A stretch of 64,000 nt of DNA from Archivesica marissinica (lineage: Eukaryota > Mollusca > Bivalvia > Venerida > Vesicomyidae). A program made the position numbers and the translations under genes. The notes below the pieces were generated by a model. The model worked only from the letters and a program-made list of their open reading frames with translations. It was not told the DNA's origin and did no database searches. The DNA is taken from positions 34,285,597-34,349,596 of the forward strand of contig CM026391.1 of the NCBI GenBank assembly GCA_014843695.1, in the 5' to 3' direction. Positions within the stretch are counted from its first letter, which is position 1; every line of letters begins with the position of its first letter. Shown piece by piece: positions 24,192 to 37,695 of the stretch.

Positions 24192-24488
24192 GGCGGATAT
24201 GTAGTCCAGTGGTAGCACGCTGGACTGGGAATCCAGGGATCGCAACTTCGATCCCCCATCTGACCCTAATACAATTAACATTCTTTCAGTTGGGACTTTA
24301 AACAGAGGTCTCATGTCGGTGCTTTTTACCGTGCATGTTAAAGAACCAGAGGAGACTCTGTAATGGGTCTATGCCTGTATCATTGCACTATCCTCCACAA
24401 ATCTAAAATGACTAATCTCTTCAGGAGGCGTCGCTTATATGGGCAACCGGTAGTGATGATAAATAAACGTAAAACACACACACACACA
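24192..24488 (+). mobile_element. tRNA-derived SINE (family C), full length
   Basis: The head is ggcggatatgtagtccagtg with an intact anticodon-like stem (ctggactgggaatccag) and a degraded B box (acttcgatccccc). The body carries aaagaaccagaggagactct, and the tail is ggcaaccggtagtgatgata with a (ca)n end. This is the clearest reference copy in the window. Bases 24489-24901 have no supported gene. Confidence 0.88.
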
Positions 24489-24901
24489 ATGTTATTTTCC
24501 ATTTCTGAACAAGCTATCTTTAACAACCGCAACTTCAGATTGTATTCAATACATCTGAGGTAATTCCAAACATACGAATTACTTTCATTAAATCAATTTA
24601 ATCCGAGGACTTGCTGGTGTGATTAACAGCCTATAATAGCATGGGCTGTCAGAAAGGTCACGTTACTGCATTTAATATTGACATTTGTTTCCTTCACTCA
24701 AGTTCACTGGCGGCCGTCATCAAATCAGTTCAGTGGATATGTAATTCAGTTTGTTTCCGATATCATTTTAGCAACGAATGCAATACTTTTGTTTCAAACT
24801 GCTACATTTATCTTAATTTGTGTCCTACTATTAAATGTCATATTTTCCCCATAGACCGCGATTTATTATGACGTGACGTCGGCGAAGTTCCCTGAAGTTC
24901 G

Positions 24902-25112
24902 TTTTAGATTTTTGGACGATAGTGCAATGATACAGACAGAGACCCATTCCAGAGTCTCCTCTGGTTCTTTTACGTGTACGGTGTAAAGCACCGACACGAG
25001 ACCTCGGTTTAACGTCCCATTAGAAAGACTGTTAATTTTATTAGGGTCAGACGGGGGATCGAACCTGCGATCCCTGTATTACCAGTCCAGCGTGTTACCG
25101 CTTGGCTACAGA
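24902..25112 (-). mobile_element. SINE family C, tail-truncated
   Basis: The minus-strand head and body are present (ggttcgatcccccgtctgac, ggtgctttacaccgtacacg), but the terminal part with the atatgggcaaccgg motif is missing. It stops 45 bp before the 19-bp satellite begins. Confidence 0.8.
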
Positions 25113-25156
25113 TACTACTACGTCATTTTAACGGTACTGGCGCTGTATGGAAGCGT

Positions 25157-28100
25157 TGGTATACACATTACATGTCTACATACACAGTACATGTCTACAT
25201 ACACAGTACACGTCTACATACACAGTACATGTCTACATACACAGTACATGTCTACATACACAGTACACGTCTACATACACAGTACACGTCTACATACACA
25301 GTACATGTCTACATACACAGTACACGTCTACATACACAGTACATGTCTACATACACAGTACACGTCTACATACACAGTACATGTCTACATACACAGTACA
25401 TGTCTACATACACAGTACATGTCTACATACACAGTACATGTCTACATACACAGTACATGTCTACATACAGTCTACATACACAGTACATGTCTACATACAC
25501 AGTACATGTCTACATACACAGTACATGTCTACATACACAGTACATGTCTACATACACAGTACATACACAGTGACATGTCTACATACACAGTACATGTCTA
25601 CATACACAGTACATGTCTACATACACAGTACACGTCTACATACACAGTACACGTCTACATACACAGTACATGTCTACATACACAGTACATGTCTACATAC
25701 ACAGTACATGTCTACATACACAGTACATAAACAGTACACGTCTACATACACAGTACATGTCTACATACACAGTACATACACAGTGACATGTCTACATACA
25801 CAGTACACGTCTACATACATGTCTACATACACAGTACATGTCTACATACACAGTACATGTCTACATACACAGTACATATCTACATACACATTACATGTCT
25901 ACATACACAGTACATGTCTGCATACACCGTGACATGTCTACATACACAGTACATATCTACATACACAGTACACGTCTACATACATGTCTACATACACAGT
26001 ACATGTCTACATACACAGTACATATCTACATACACATTACATGTCTACATACACAGTACATGTCTACATACATGTCTACATACACAGTACATGTCTACAT
26101 ACACAGTACATGTCTACATACACAGTACATGTCTACATACACAGTACATGTCTACATACACAGTACACGTCTACATACACAGTACATGTCTACATACACA
26201 GTACATGTCTACATACACAGTACACGTCTACATACACAGTACATGTCTACATACACATTACATGTCTACATACACAGTACACGTCTACATACACAGTACA
26301 TGTCTACATACATGTCTACATACACAGTACATGTCTACATACACAGTACATGTCTACATACACAGTACATGTCTACATACACAGTACATACACAGTACAT
26401 GTCTACATACACAGTACACGTCTACATACACAGTACACGTCTACATACACAGTACACGTCTACATACACAGTACACGTCTACATACACAGTACATGTCTA
26501 CATACACAGTACATACACAGTACATGTCTACATACACAGTACATGTCTACATACACAGTACACGTCTACATACACAGTACATGTCTACATACACAGTACA
26601 TACACAGTACATGTCTACATACACAGTACATGTCTACATACACAGTACATACACAGTACATGTCTACATACACAGTACACGTCTACATACACAGTGACAT
26701 GTCTACATACACAGTGACATGTCTACATACACAGTGACATGTCTACATACACAGTACATGTCTACATACACAGTACACGTCTACATACACAGTACATGTC
26801 TACATACACAGTACATGTCTACATACACAGTACATGTCTACATACACAGTACATGTCTACATACACCGTGACATGTCTACATACACAGTACATGTCTACA
26901 TACACAGTACATGTCTACATACACCGTGACACGTCTACATACACAGTACACGTCTACATACACAGTACACGTCTACATACACAGTACATGTCTACATACA
27001 CAGTACATGTCTACATACACAGTACATGTCTACATACACCGTGACATGTCTACATACACAGTACATGTCTGCATACACAGTACACGTCTACATACACATT
27101 ACATGTCTACATACACAGTACATGTCTACATACACAGTACATGTCTACATACACAGTACACGTCTACATACACAGTACATGTCTACATACACCGTGACAT
27201 GTCTACATACACAGTACACGTCTACATACACAGTACATGTCTACATACACCGTGACATGTCTACATACACAGTACATGTCTGCATACACCGTGACATGTC
27301 TACATACACAGTACATGTCTACATACACAGTACACGTCTACATACACAGTACATGTCTACATACACAATACACGTATACATACACAGTACATGTCTGCAT
27401 ACACCGTGACATGTCTACATACACAGTACATGTCTACATACACAGTACACGTCTACATACACAGTACACGTCTACATACACAGTACATGTCTACATACAC
27501 AGTACATGTCGACATACACAGTACACGTCTACATACACAGTACATGTCTACATACATGTCTACATACACAGTACATGTCTACATACACAGTACATATCTA
27601 CATACACAGTACATGTCTACATACACAGTACACGTCTACATACACAGTACATGTCTGCATACACCGTGACATGTCTACATACACAGTACATGTCTACATA
27701 CACAGTACACGTCTACATACACAGTACACGTCTACATACATGTCTACATACACAGTACATATCTACATACACAGTACATGTCTACATACACAGTACATGT
27801 CTACATACATGTCTACATACACAGTACATGTCTACATACACAGTACATGTCTACATACATGTCTGCATACACCGTGACATGTCTACATACACAGTACACG
27901 TCTACATACATGTCTACATACACAGTACACGTCTACATACACAGTACATGTCTACATACACATTACACGTCTACATACATGTCTACATACACAGTACACG
28001 TCTACATACACCGTGACATGTCTACATACACATTACACGTCTACATACATGTCTACATACCCAGTACACGTCTACATACACAGTACATGTCTGCATACAC

Positions 28101-31100
28101 CGTGACATGTCTACATACACAGTACATGTCTACATACACATTACACGTCTACATACATGTCTACATACACAGTACACGTCTACATACACAGTACATGTCT
28201 ACATACACAGTACATGTCTACATACACAGTACATGTCTACATACACAGTACATACACAGTACATGTCTACATACACAGTACATGTCTACATACACAGTAC
28301 ATGTCTACATACACAGTACATGTCTACATACACAGTACATGTCTACATACACAGTACATACACAGTACATGTCTACATACACAGTACATGTCTACATACA
28401 CAGTACATGTCTACATACACAGTACATGTCTACATACACAGTACATGTCTACATACACAGTACATACACAGTACATGTCTACATACACAGTACATGTCTA
28501 CATACACAGTACATGTCTACATACACAGTACATGTCTACATACACAGTACATGTCTACATACACAGTACATACACAGTACATGTCTACATACACAGTACA
28601 TGTCTACATACACAGTACATGTCTACATACACAGTACATGTCTACATACACAGTACATGTCTACATACACAGTACATACACAGTACATGTCTACATACAC
28701 AGTACATGTCTACATACACAGTACATGTCTACATACACAGTACATGTCTACATACACAGTACATGTCTACATACACAGTACATGTCTACATACACCGTGA
28801 CATGTCTACATACACAGTACATGTCTGCATACACCGTGACATGTCTACATACACAGTACATGTCTACATACACAGTACACGTCTACATACACAGTACATG
28901 TCTACATACACAATACACGTATACATACACAGTACATGTCTGCATACACCGTGACATGTCTACATACACAGTACATGTCTACATACACAGTACACGTCTA
29001 CATACACAGTACACGTCTACATACACAGTACATGTCTACATACACAGTACATGTCGACATACACAGTACACGTCTACATACACAGTACATGTCTACATAC
29101 ATGTCTACATACACAGTACATGTCTACATACACAGTACATATCTACATACACAGTACATGTCTACATACACAGTACACGTCTACATACACAGTACATGTC
29201 TGCATACACCGTGACATGTCTACATACACAGTACATGTCTACATACACAGTACACGTCTACATACACAGTACACGTCTACATACATGTCTACATACACAG
29301 TACATATCTACATACACAGTACATGTCTACATACACAGTACATGTCTACATACATGTCTACATACACAGTACATGTCTACATACACAGTACATGTCTACA
29401 TACATGTCTGCATACACCGTGACATGTCTACATACACAGTACACGTCTACATACATGTCTACATACACAGTACACGTCTACATACACAGTACATGTCTAC
29501 ATACACATTACACGTCTACATACATGTCTACATACACAGTACACGTCTACATACACCGTGACATGTCTACATACACATTACACGTCTACATACATGTCTA
29601 CATACCCAGTACACGTCTACATACACAGTACATGTCTACATACACATTACACGTCTACATACATGTCTACATACACAGTACACGTCTACATACACAGTAC
29701 ATGTCTACATACACAGTACATGTCTACATACACAGTACATGTCTACATACACAGTACATACACAGTACATGTCTACATACACAGTACATGTCTACATACA
29801 CAGTACATGTCTACATACACAGTACATGTCTACATACACAGTACATGTCTACATACACAGTGACATGTCTACATACACAGTACATACACAGTGACATGCC
29901 TACATACACCGTACATGTCTACATACACAGTACATACACCGTGACATGTCTACATACACAGTGACATGTCTACATACACAGTGACATGTCTACATACACA
30001 TTACATATCTACATACACAGTGACATGTCTACCTACACATTACATGTCTACATACACAGTACATGTCTACATACACAGTACATGTCTACATACATCGTAC
30101 ATGTCTACATACACAGTACATACACCGTGACATGTCTACATACACAGTGACATGTCTACATACACATTACATATCTACATACACAGTGACATGTCTACCT
30201 ACACAGTGACATGTCTACCTACACATTACATGTCTACATACACAGTACATGTCTACATACACCGTACATGTCTACATACACCGTGACATGTCTACATACA
30301 CAGTGACATGTCTACATACACCGTACATGTCTACATACACAGTACATACACCGTGACATGTCTACATACACAGTGACATGTCTACATACACAGTGACATG
30401 TCTACATAAACATTACATGTCTACATACACAGTGACATGTCTACATACACAGTGACATGTCTACATACACAGTACATACACAGTGACATGTCTACATACA
30501 CAGTGCATGTCTACATACACAGTACATGTCTACATACACAGTACATGTCTACATACACAGTACATGTCTACATACACCGTGACATGTCTACATACACAGT
30601 GACATGTCTACATATACAGTACATGTCTACATACACAGTACATGTCTACATACACAGTACATACACAGTGACATGTCTACATACACTGTGACATGTCTAC
30701 ATACACAGTGACATGTCTACATATACAGTACATGTCTACATACACAGTACATGTCTACATACACCGTGACATGTCTACATACACAGTGACATGTCTACAT
30801 ATACAGTACATGTCTACATATACAGTACATGTCTACATACACAGTACATACACAGTGACATGTCTACATACACCGTGACATGTCTACATACACAGTGACA
30901 TGTCTACATACACAGTGACATGTCTACATACACAGTACATACACCGTGACATGTCTACATACACAGTGACATGTCTACATACACAGTACATACACCGTGA
31001 CATGTCTACATACACCGTGACATGTCTACATACACAGTGACATGTCTACATACACAGTACATACACAGTGACATGTCTACATACACAGTGACATGTCTAC

Positions 31101-31580
31101 ATACACCGTGACATGTCTACATACACAGTGACATGTCTACATACACCGTGACATGTCTACATACACAGAACATGTCTACATACACAGTACATGTCTACAT
31201 ACACAGTACATGTCTACATACACAGTACATACACAGTGACATGTCTACATACACATTGACATGTCTACATACACAGTGACATGTCTACATACACAGTGAC
31301 ATGTCTACATACACAGTGACATGTCTACATACACAGTGACATGTCTACATACACAGTGACATGTCTACATACACAGTACATGTCTACATACACAGTGACA
31401 TGTCTACATACACAGTACATACACAGTGACATGTCTACATACACAGTACATGTCTACATACACAGTGACATGTCTACATACACAGTACATACACAGTGAC
31501 ATGTCTACATACACAGTGACATGTCTACATACACAGTACATGTCTACATACACCGTGACATGTCTACATACACAGTGGCA
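25157..31580. repeat. 19/20-bp satellite array, 6.4 kb
   Basis: More than 300 copies of acatgtctacatacacagt (19 bp). Variants have acacgtc or acatatc, a 20-bp form with gtgacatg that dominates after 29860, and short 10-bp units (acatacacag). Three units give a 19-codon period, so the plus strand is open in all frames and yields spurious STYTVHVYIH peptides up to 484 residues. Higher-order structure is present: a duplication with 1545-bp offset, and a 105-bp block of five full units plus one short unit repeated across about 28190-28690. Bases 31581-32107 hold no supported gene. Confidence 0.97.
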
Positions 31581-32107
31581 CTAAGCACACCGATCCGTAG
31601 CGCCATCTCGCTAGATATGATTATACCACTGTATTTATGTTAAATTTACTTATAATAAAATAAACAAAAATGAGGAGCTACTGGTATGTGGGACGGACTT
31701 AGTGCGGCTACAGGGGTATGTACGTCGCCTGGAGTGATGAACGGTATCGAGTATAGGGCGACGTTATAAAACAAAAACACGCGGAATGATATATAGATCA
31801 ATACATGCGACTCTCTGTAAAGTTCATAAGTTATTTGTAGTTATATCTCGCTGGCACAAAGTGCAGAATTTTGAGATCGCAATGCACTGACATCTGGAAC
31901 ACCCATACTTTCATGACATTATGTATCGCTATAGTTTATGTCAAAATAAAGCGGAGGTTCTGAGCTGTAATTTCATGTACATACCAATACATTGAGATAT
32001 AGGTACTGTTCATATATAACATGTTAAAATATACAATTCCGCCTGCACAATGTACTAAGCCAAGTCACGCAACATCGCAGAGCTCATAGAACCCTCATTG
32101 TTTCTAT

Positions 32108-32588
32108 AAGTAAGTGAGTGAGTGAGTGAGTGAGTGAGTGAGTGAGTGAGTGAGTGAGTGAGTGAGTGAGTGAGTGAGTGAGTGATGAGTGAGTGAGTGA
32201 GTGAGTGAGTGAGTGAGTGAGTGAGTGAGTGAGTGAGTGAGTGAGTGAGTGAGTGAGTGAGTGAGTGAGTGAGTGAGTGAGTGAGTGAGTGAGTGAGTGA
32301 GTGAGTGAGTGAGTGAGTGAGTGAGTGAGTGAGTGAGTGAGTGAGTGAGTGAGTGAGTGAGTGAGTGAGTGAGTGAGTGAGTGAGTGAGTGAGTGAGTGA
32401 GTGAGTGAGTGAGTGGTGAGTGAGTGAGTGAGTGGGTGAGTGGGTGGGTGAGTGAGTGAGTGGTGAGTGAGTGGTGAGTGAGTGAGTGAGTGATTGAGTG
32501 AGTGAGTGAGTGAGTGAGTGAGTGAGTGAGTGAGTGAGTGAGTGAGTGAGTGAGTGAGTGAGTGAGTGAGTGAGTGAGTGAGTGAGTG
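32108..32588. repeat. (AGTG)n tetranucleotide array, about 480 bp
   Basis: An almost pure gtga repeat with occasional slips near 32185, 32414, 32435-32475 and 32493. On the minus strand it reads as a THSL repeat of 182 residues, which is an artefact. Bases 32589-32832 hold nothing I can support. Confidence 0.97.
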
Positions 32589-32832
32589 AAAATATTTACA
32601 CAACTTTAAGATGCACCCGGCCCGATTGGCCTATTTGTCACCGAATGCCTGCATAACAATATAAATGAAAGCAAGATATTATCAAAATGTCAACACAAGA
32701 ATAAAGATTCATCACATTGAACTTAGACGACTGTCAGAATGTTCTCATATAGAAAGCGAGCAGTATATTATGTCCTTACATAGTGTTACATATTACATAT
32801 CAAAACAAAGCTGATGTTTGACTGTATATATT

Positions 32833-33066
32833 TGGAAGTCGTGATAGCTCAGTGGTAGCGCGTTCGCTTCACTTGCGAAAGGCCCGGAGTTCGAGCCCCG
32901 CTGGAACCGTTACGATTGTGCCCTTATGCAAGGCATTTAAATTCCACATTGCCTCTTCTCTCTCCCTCGTGGAGATGGATTCCATCAGGAATGAGGTCTC
33001 GAGAGTGATTTATATAAGTTGAAATAACTTGTTTCGCAATCGAGCTAAAATAAATTTGTATAAACT
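32833..33066 (+). mobile_element. tRNA-derived SINE (family F), full length
   Basis: The head is tcgtgatagctcagtggtag with B box gagttcgagccccgc, very tRNA-like. The body contains ccttatgcaaggcatttaaa and tggattccatcaggaatgag, and the tail is gtttcgcaatcgagctaaaa. It is the best preserved family F copy in the window and serves as the reference for the array at 53890-54420. Confidence 0.87.
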
Positions 33067-33238
33067 AATCAATTAATCTATATCTAACATTTATAAATAA
33101 AATGTTGAAATGCTGTCACAATTTATTAAAACTGTTATATGTATAGCTGTGAGTTGTATATTGCTTGTATACACTTCAAATTAAACCAGCAGTTTAATGG
33201 TGGCACCGACCTTAAACCACACGTATGTTATGTATATA

Positions 33239-33438
33239 TACAGTCAAACCTGTCTTAAGCAGCCAGCAAAGGGACTCACACAAAGCGGCTGCTTAGCACA
33301 GATGGCTGCGTAATAGAGGTCAAATATATAGCAAAACAACATATTGGGAATCTGGAAACTGGCTGCTTAATGCAGGTTGGCTGCTTAATGCAGGTTGGCT
33401 GTTTAATAGAGGTGACCACTAACACAGGTTTGAATGTA
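33239..33438. mobile_element. Palindromic MITE-like element, copy 1
   Basis: It begins tacagtcaaacctgtcttaa and ends caggtttgaatgta, with repeated ggctgcttaatgcaggtt and cttaagcagccag motifs that pair across the element. A related copy in opposite orientation lies at 50920-51100. No ORF. Bases 33439-33760 contain nothing else I can support. Confidence 0.7.
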
Positions 33439-33760
33439 ATTGGTAATTCTGAATAATGTGTCATTTTTATAGCATCGCTTTATAGCTTTATAGCTTTATT
33501 TAACACATTAAGCCATACAATCGGACAATCGGAAATTGCATTCCACACGATGTATGCGGATATCGGAAACAGTCTAGCTGGGGTAATATTTACTATTCAC
33601 ATTCATTCTTGTTAACTTTATGATCCGTTGCTTCTATTTTCAGCTATATGTCTTTCCAAATGTAGATATTCTGGTATTGTAATTGTATTAGTTTAATGAT
33701 GTATCGCATTAAAGTTAAATGTGCACTTTTTATAACTAACTTGCCAGCTATGCATCACAA

Positions 33761-34105
33761 CTGCTTAATGTTGTACTGCTAAATGTTGTACTGCTAAATG
33801 CTAAATGTTGTACTGCTTAATGTTGTACTGCTAAATGTTGTACTGCTAAATGTTGTACTGCTTAATGTTGTACTGCTAAATGTTGTACTGCTAAATGTTG
33901 TACTGCTAAATGTTGTACTGCTAAATGTTGTACTGCTTAATGTTGTACTGCTTAATGTTGTACTGCTAAATGTTGTACTGCTAAATGTTGTACTGCTAAA
34001 TGTTAAATGTTGTACTGCTAAATGTTGTACTGCTTAATGTTGTACTGCTAAATGTTGTACTGCTTAATGTTGTACTGCTTAATGCTAAATGTTGTACTGC
34101 TAAAG
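33761..34105. repeat. 15-bp minisatellite array
   Basis: About 22 copies of ctaaatgttgtactg, alternating with cttaatgttgtactg. Shorter or partial units occur near 33800, 34003 and 34083. The five-codon period gives a spurious LLNVV repeat. Bases 34106-34750 hold no supported gene. Confidence 0.96.
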
Positions 34106-34750
34106 TGTGGTATTTATCTCTATATTTAGTCATTTTAATTGAGCTTAGAAATGATGGGATTCGTGTCATATTTAAATGTCATATAACTTAGAACTATTGT
34201 CTAACACAAAGAGTGTACAGTCAGACCGTGTGATATGATATTAATCACATGTGTTTAAAACATGTTGAAACTTCAAACGTCGGTGATAATATGAACTAAT
34301 GCACTGCTTCAAATGGGAATACGTCATCAACATATCCTTTTAAGCATAATAAATATTTACATTCTAAGAGTGTTTAGGGGGTTGGGGGGCCCTCAGGAGT
34401 GGACATTGCATCGTAAATGACCAAAGAGGGGGACATTATAGAATGACTAACAGGTTAACTGCACGTGCTCTGGTCATCTAACCACATTTTAATTTTCAAA
34501 ATTGTTCAAAGTTTCGTCGGTGTTAATCACGGATCGGACAATGTTAAAGTAAGTTTATAGTCATTACACAGATAAACGATATAATCAGATAATGTGTTTA
34601 TGAAACATGGACTATAAATATATGTTAACACCGAGACTAATAATTGGGTTGTATTGAGTTTCTGATCATATGAAGAAACATGTCATTTTGCCAGAAGTTA
34701 AAAAGTGAAAATTCAACAGACTGGCACCCAGGCTAATATAATGTATGCAA

Positions 34751-34820
34751 TACATACACAGTTCAACCGTATACACACAGTTCAACGGTATACACACAGT
34801 TCACCCGTATACACACAGTT
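34751..34820. repeat. 19-bp direct repeat, about four copies
   Basis: Copies of gttcaaccgtatacacaca with single-base changes (aacggt, cacccgt). Bases 34821-35073 hold nothing else recognisable. Confidence 0.85.
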
Positions 34821-35073
34821 CATAGCGCAAGCAGCAATTAATCATCGCTTTTGACAACACGCTATTTAAGCGTCCTCACAATGTGTCAGGTAAACTCTGT
34901 TCTTGTTCAACGATATAAAGGATGGTTGCGTTTATAGTGTAATAATGTAAAGAGATCACTGGATTTTGTATTTATACTAGTGGCATGACAACATTTGCAC
35001 AAATTCTAATTAGCTAGATGGGCTAGTGAACAGTACAATAAGTAGATCAGTTATGCTTATAGTTACCTAAGTT

Positions 35074-36005
35074 ATATTCATACAATACTTCATTCTCGAA
35101 AGAACAGTTCTAAGGTCATTATAAATAGTACATTATAACAATGCATGGCGTTCATCTTCCAACACAATACAAAACGGACAGTTACAATATTCCAAAAGTA
35201 ATTATCATACCTTCCATACCATATGTGAAGTGTTGCAACTCCATACCTAAATGTACTATATGCAGATATATGTTTTGTAGGTAAAGTTAATTTACAATGT
35301 TCCTCAGTTCGAAAATTAATTTTAAACGTACAAAATGTTCTTAATTTGTTGCGACCTCTTCGTGATGTACCAGTAATGTTAGCTATAGAGGAAGACCACT
35401 TTGTTACATAAGTTATCATATCACATTGTTCTACACAATTTGCACATGTGTGCGCAGATAAAGGTACACACACATTACAAAATTCAACCATTAGCGCAGT
35501 GGTTAGCGCGCTCGCTTCTCACCAATCGATCCTCGGACAGGGAAGTATGTGAGATGGTACGATGGTCGCCAGATCGGACGGGTCGGTTTTTCTCCGGGTA
35601 CTCCGGTTTCCTCCCACATGAATGACCACATATACGCTTACATCCGAGCCAACAAGAGTGATTAATATAAGTTGTTCAAAACTTGCTTCGCAATCGTTGT
35701 AAAATAAATAAAGTATAAAAAACAAATCAACCAAATTGTGATCAGCAAATAGCAGAGATAGCGTTTGCCCAGAATGCAATGCGTTTATATAGTCTGGAAT
35801 TGTTCGTATTAGCTAACCGTGTCCATAATATTACAGTAGTTTTCCATTGGCGAACAGTAGATGGAATCCAACCCATTTCACCCGAGACGACAGCATTATG
35901 CGTATATTTGCTCACACCAAGAACACATCTCAAGGCTCGGTTTTGGACTGCATTTATAAAACCCCATACTGAAGCACCATAAGCAATTACTGACCAAACG
36001 ATTCG
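35074..36005 (-). pseudogene. LINE 3' coding remnant, split by a SINE
   Basis: Reading on the minus strand from 36005, the sequence encodes VIAYGASVWGFINAVQNRAL and then VLGVSKYTHNAVVSGEMGW, followed by WTRLANTNNSRLYKRIAFWA. This is the usual order downstream of a LINE reverse transcriptase. The coding sequence resumes beyond the SINE at 35491-35090 with KLRTFCTFKINFRTEEHCKL and FRYGVATLHIWYGRYDN, the typical C-terminal region, now decayed where a CxxC zinc knuckle is expected. It is a dead, 5'-truncated copy. Bases 36006-36116 are not assigned. Confidence 0.75.
35483..35721 (+). mobile_element. SINE family B inserted into a LINE remnant
   Basis: The head is accattagcgcagtggttag with gctcgcttctcaccaatcga, where part of the B-box region has been deleted. 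The body is ttctccgggtactccggttt and the tail gcaatcgttgtaaaataaat. Flanking strings acaaaattcaacca on the left and acaaatcaacca on the right look like a 12-14 bp target-site duplication with one indel. Insertion came after the LINE was already present. Confidence 0.82.
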
Positions 36006-36116
36006 CCATGTAAATGAAATAATGATATGTTTTTATAAGTATGGCTCTTATGTTGTAATAAGTTAATTGTTTTATGTATTATGTCAATTTTGAAGTTAAA
36101 TTTTGAAATAAATTAA

Positions 36117-36725
36117 TTATAGCTACTGTTTTAAGATCGTGTATAACTAATGTGATATATCTACTGTTTTAAGTCCGTATTTAAGCTTCTAGCTTTGTAG
36201 CATTCATCAAATTTAAATTATTGTTTTAAGATCGTGTATAATTAATGTGATATAGCTACTGTTTTAAGATCGTGTATAATTAATGTGATATAGCTACTGT
36301 TTTAAGATCGTGTATAATTAATGTGATATCGCTATTGTTTTAAGATCGTGTATAATTAATGTGATATAGCTACTGTTTTAAGATCGTGTATAATTAATGT
36401 GATATAGCTACTGTTTTAAGATCGTGTATAATTAATGTGATATAGCTACTGTTTTAAGATCGTGTTTAATTAATGTGATATAGCTACTGTTTTAAGGTCG
36501 TGTTTAATTAATGTGATATAGCTACTGTTTTAAGGTCGTGTATAATTAATGTGATATAGCTACTGTTTTAAGGTCGTGTTTAATTAATGTGATATAGCTA
36601 CTGTTTTAAGATCGTGTATAATTAATGTGATACAGCTACTGTTTTAAGATCGTGTTTAATTAATGTGATATAGCTACTGTTTTAAGTCCGTATTTAAGCT
36701 TCTAGCTTTGTAGCATTCATCAATT
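36117..36725. repeat. 38-bp minisatellite array
   Basis: About 14 copies of ctactgttttaagatcgtgt plus ataattaatgtgatatag. A non-array block, ttaagtccgtatttaagctt continuing to gcattcatcaa, occurs both inside the array (36170-36212) and at its right border (36680-36724). The array therefore seems to have expanded between two copies of its own flank. Bases 36726-37058 hold nothing supported. Confidence 0.93.
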
Positions 36726-37058
36726 TTAGGTATTTAAATTATTGCTCAAGATATTGTCTTAGTTTTACCAAGTGTCACCTTTATTTACCTGTATTCTCTC
36801 GTAACTCATTATTGAGTGGCTTTGTATTTTATTTGATAGTACATGTATAATATCATGCATATTGTGTATACTATTTATGCTGTCTCAATGTCTGTACAAT
36901 GGTGAGACTTTAATCAAATATCTGCATGTCTGTCTGTCGTTACGCAGTGTAATGTATAACGTATGTCTTAACGTATATGTATGCACCATGTATATGTAAT
37001 ATTGTATATGCAACAATGTTTGTTTATATTAAACATGCCAGACCGCATGCCTATTTCA

Positions 37059-37168
37059 CTAGCGCGAGTCTCGCTCACTGCTAGCTCGAGTCTCGTGCAC
37101 TGCTAGCTCTAGCCTCGTTCACCGCTAGCTCGAGTCTCGTTCACTGCTAGCTCGAGTCTCGCTCACTG
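37059..37168. repeat. 22-bp direct repeat, five copies
   Basis: Five copies of ctagctcgagtctcgttcac plus tg with scattered changes. The unit includes the palindromes ctcgag and ctag. Bases 37169-37392 contain no gene. Confidence 0.9.
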
Positions 37169-37392
37169 CAAACGTGTGTGTGTTGTGTGTGTGGAGGTAC
37201 GTTAAGACTAGTGCAATCTATTGTATTATACAATACAACATTAACCTTCTTTACTCTTCTCTGATGAGCGCTTTGTTAAATACTTGACCTGATATTTGAC
37301 TTGAAATACTTATACCATTATTATATGTCATTATATTGAATTATGCATATTGATTATTATTGTTAGCGAACGTTGCAATGTACACAATTATA

Positions 37393-37579
37393 CCTTAAAC
37401 AGAGGACTCATGTCGGTGCTGTACACCGTGCACGTAAAAGAACCAGAGGAGACTCTGGAATGGGTCTATGTCTGTATCATTGTACTATCCTCCAAAAATC
37501 TAAAATGCCTAATTTCTTCATGAGGCGTCGCTCATATGGGCAACCGGTAGCGACGATAAATAAACGTAAAACACACACA
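37393..37579 (+). mobile_element. SINE family C, head missing
   Basis: The copy starts at ccttaaacagaggactcatg, inside the body, and continues through aaagaaccagaggagactct to the tail gcaaccggtagcgacgataa and an acacac end. The tRNA-like head is absent, consistent with 5' truncation on insertion. Confidence 0.85.
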
Positions 37580-37695
37580 GACAGACATATAGACAGACAT
37601 GAACTTTTATTTTCTCTCAGGTACATATGTAGAACATGAGGGTATAAACAAAGCAGAAACAAATATTTAACCAATGGTGCTTCCGATAATGACCT

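Noticed and set aside
25092..30878. ORFs up to 484 residues with STYTVHVYIHSTCLHTQ repeats
   Set aside because: All three plus-strand frames of the 19-bp satellite are open. There is no gene-like start or composition.
32055..32603. 182-residue THSL-repeat ORF
   Set aside because: Antisense reading of a tetranucleotide repeat.
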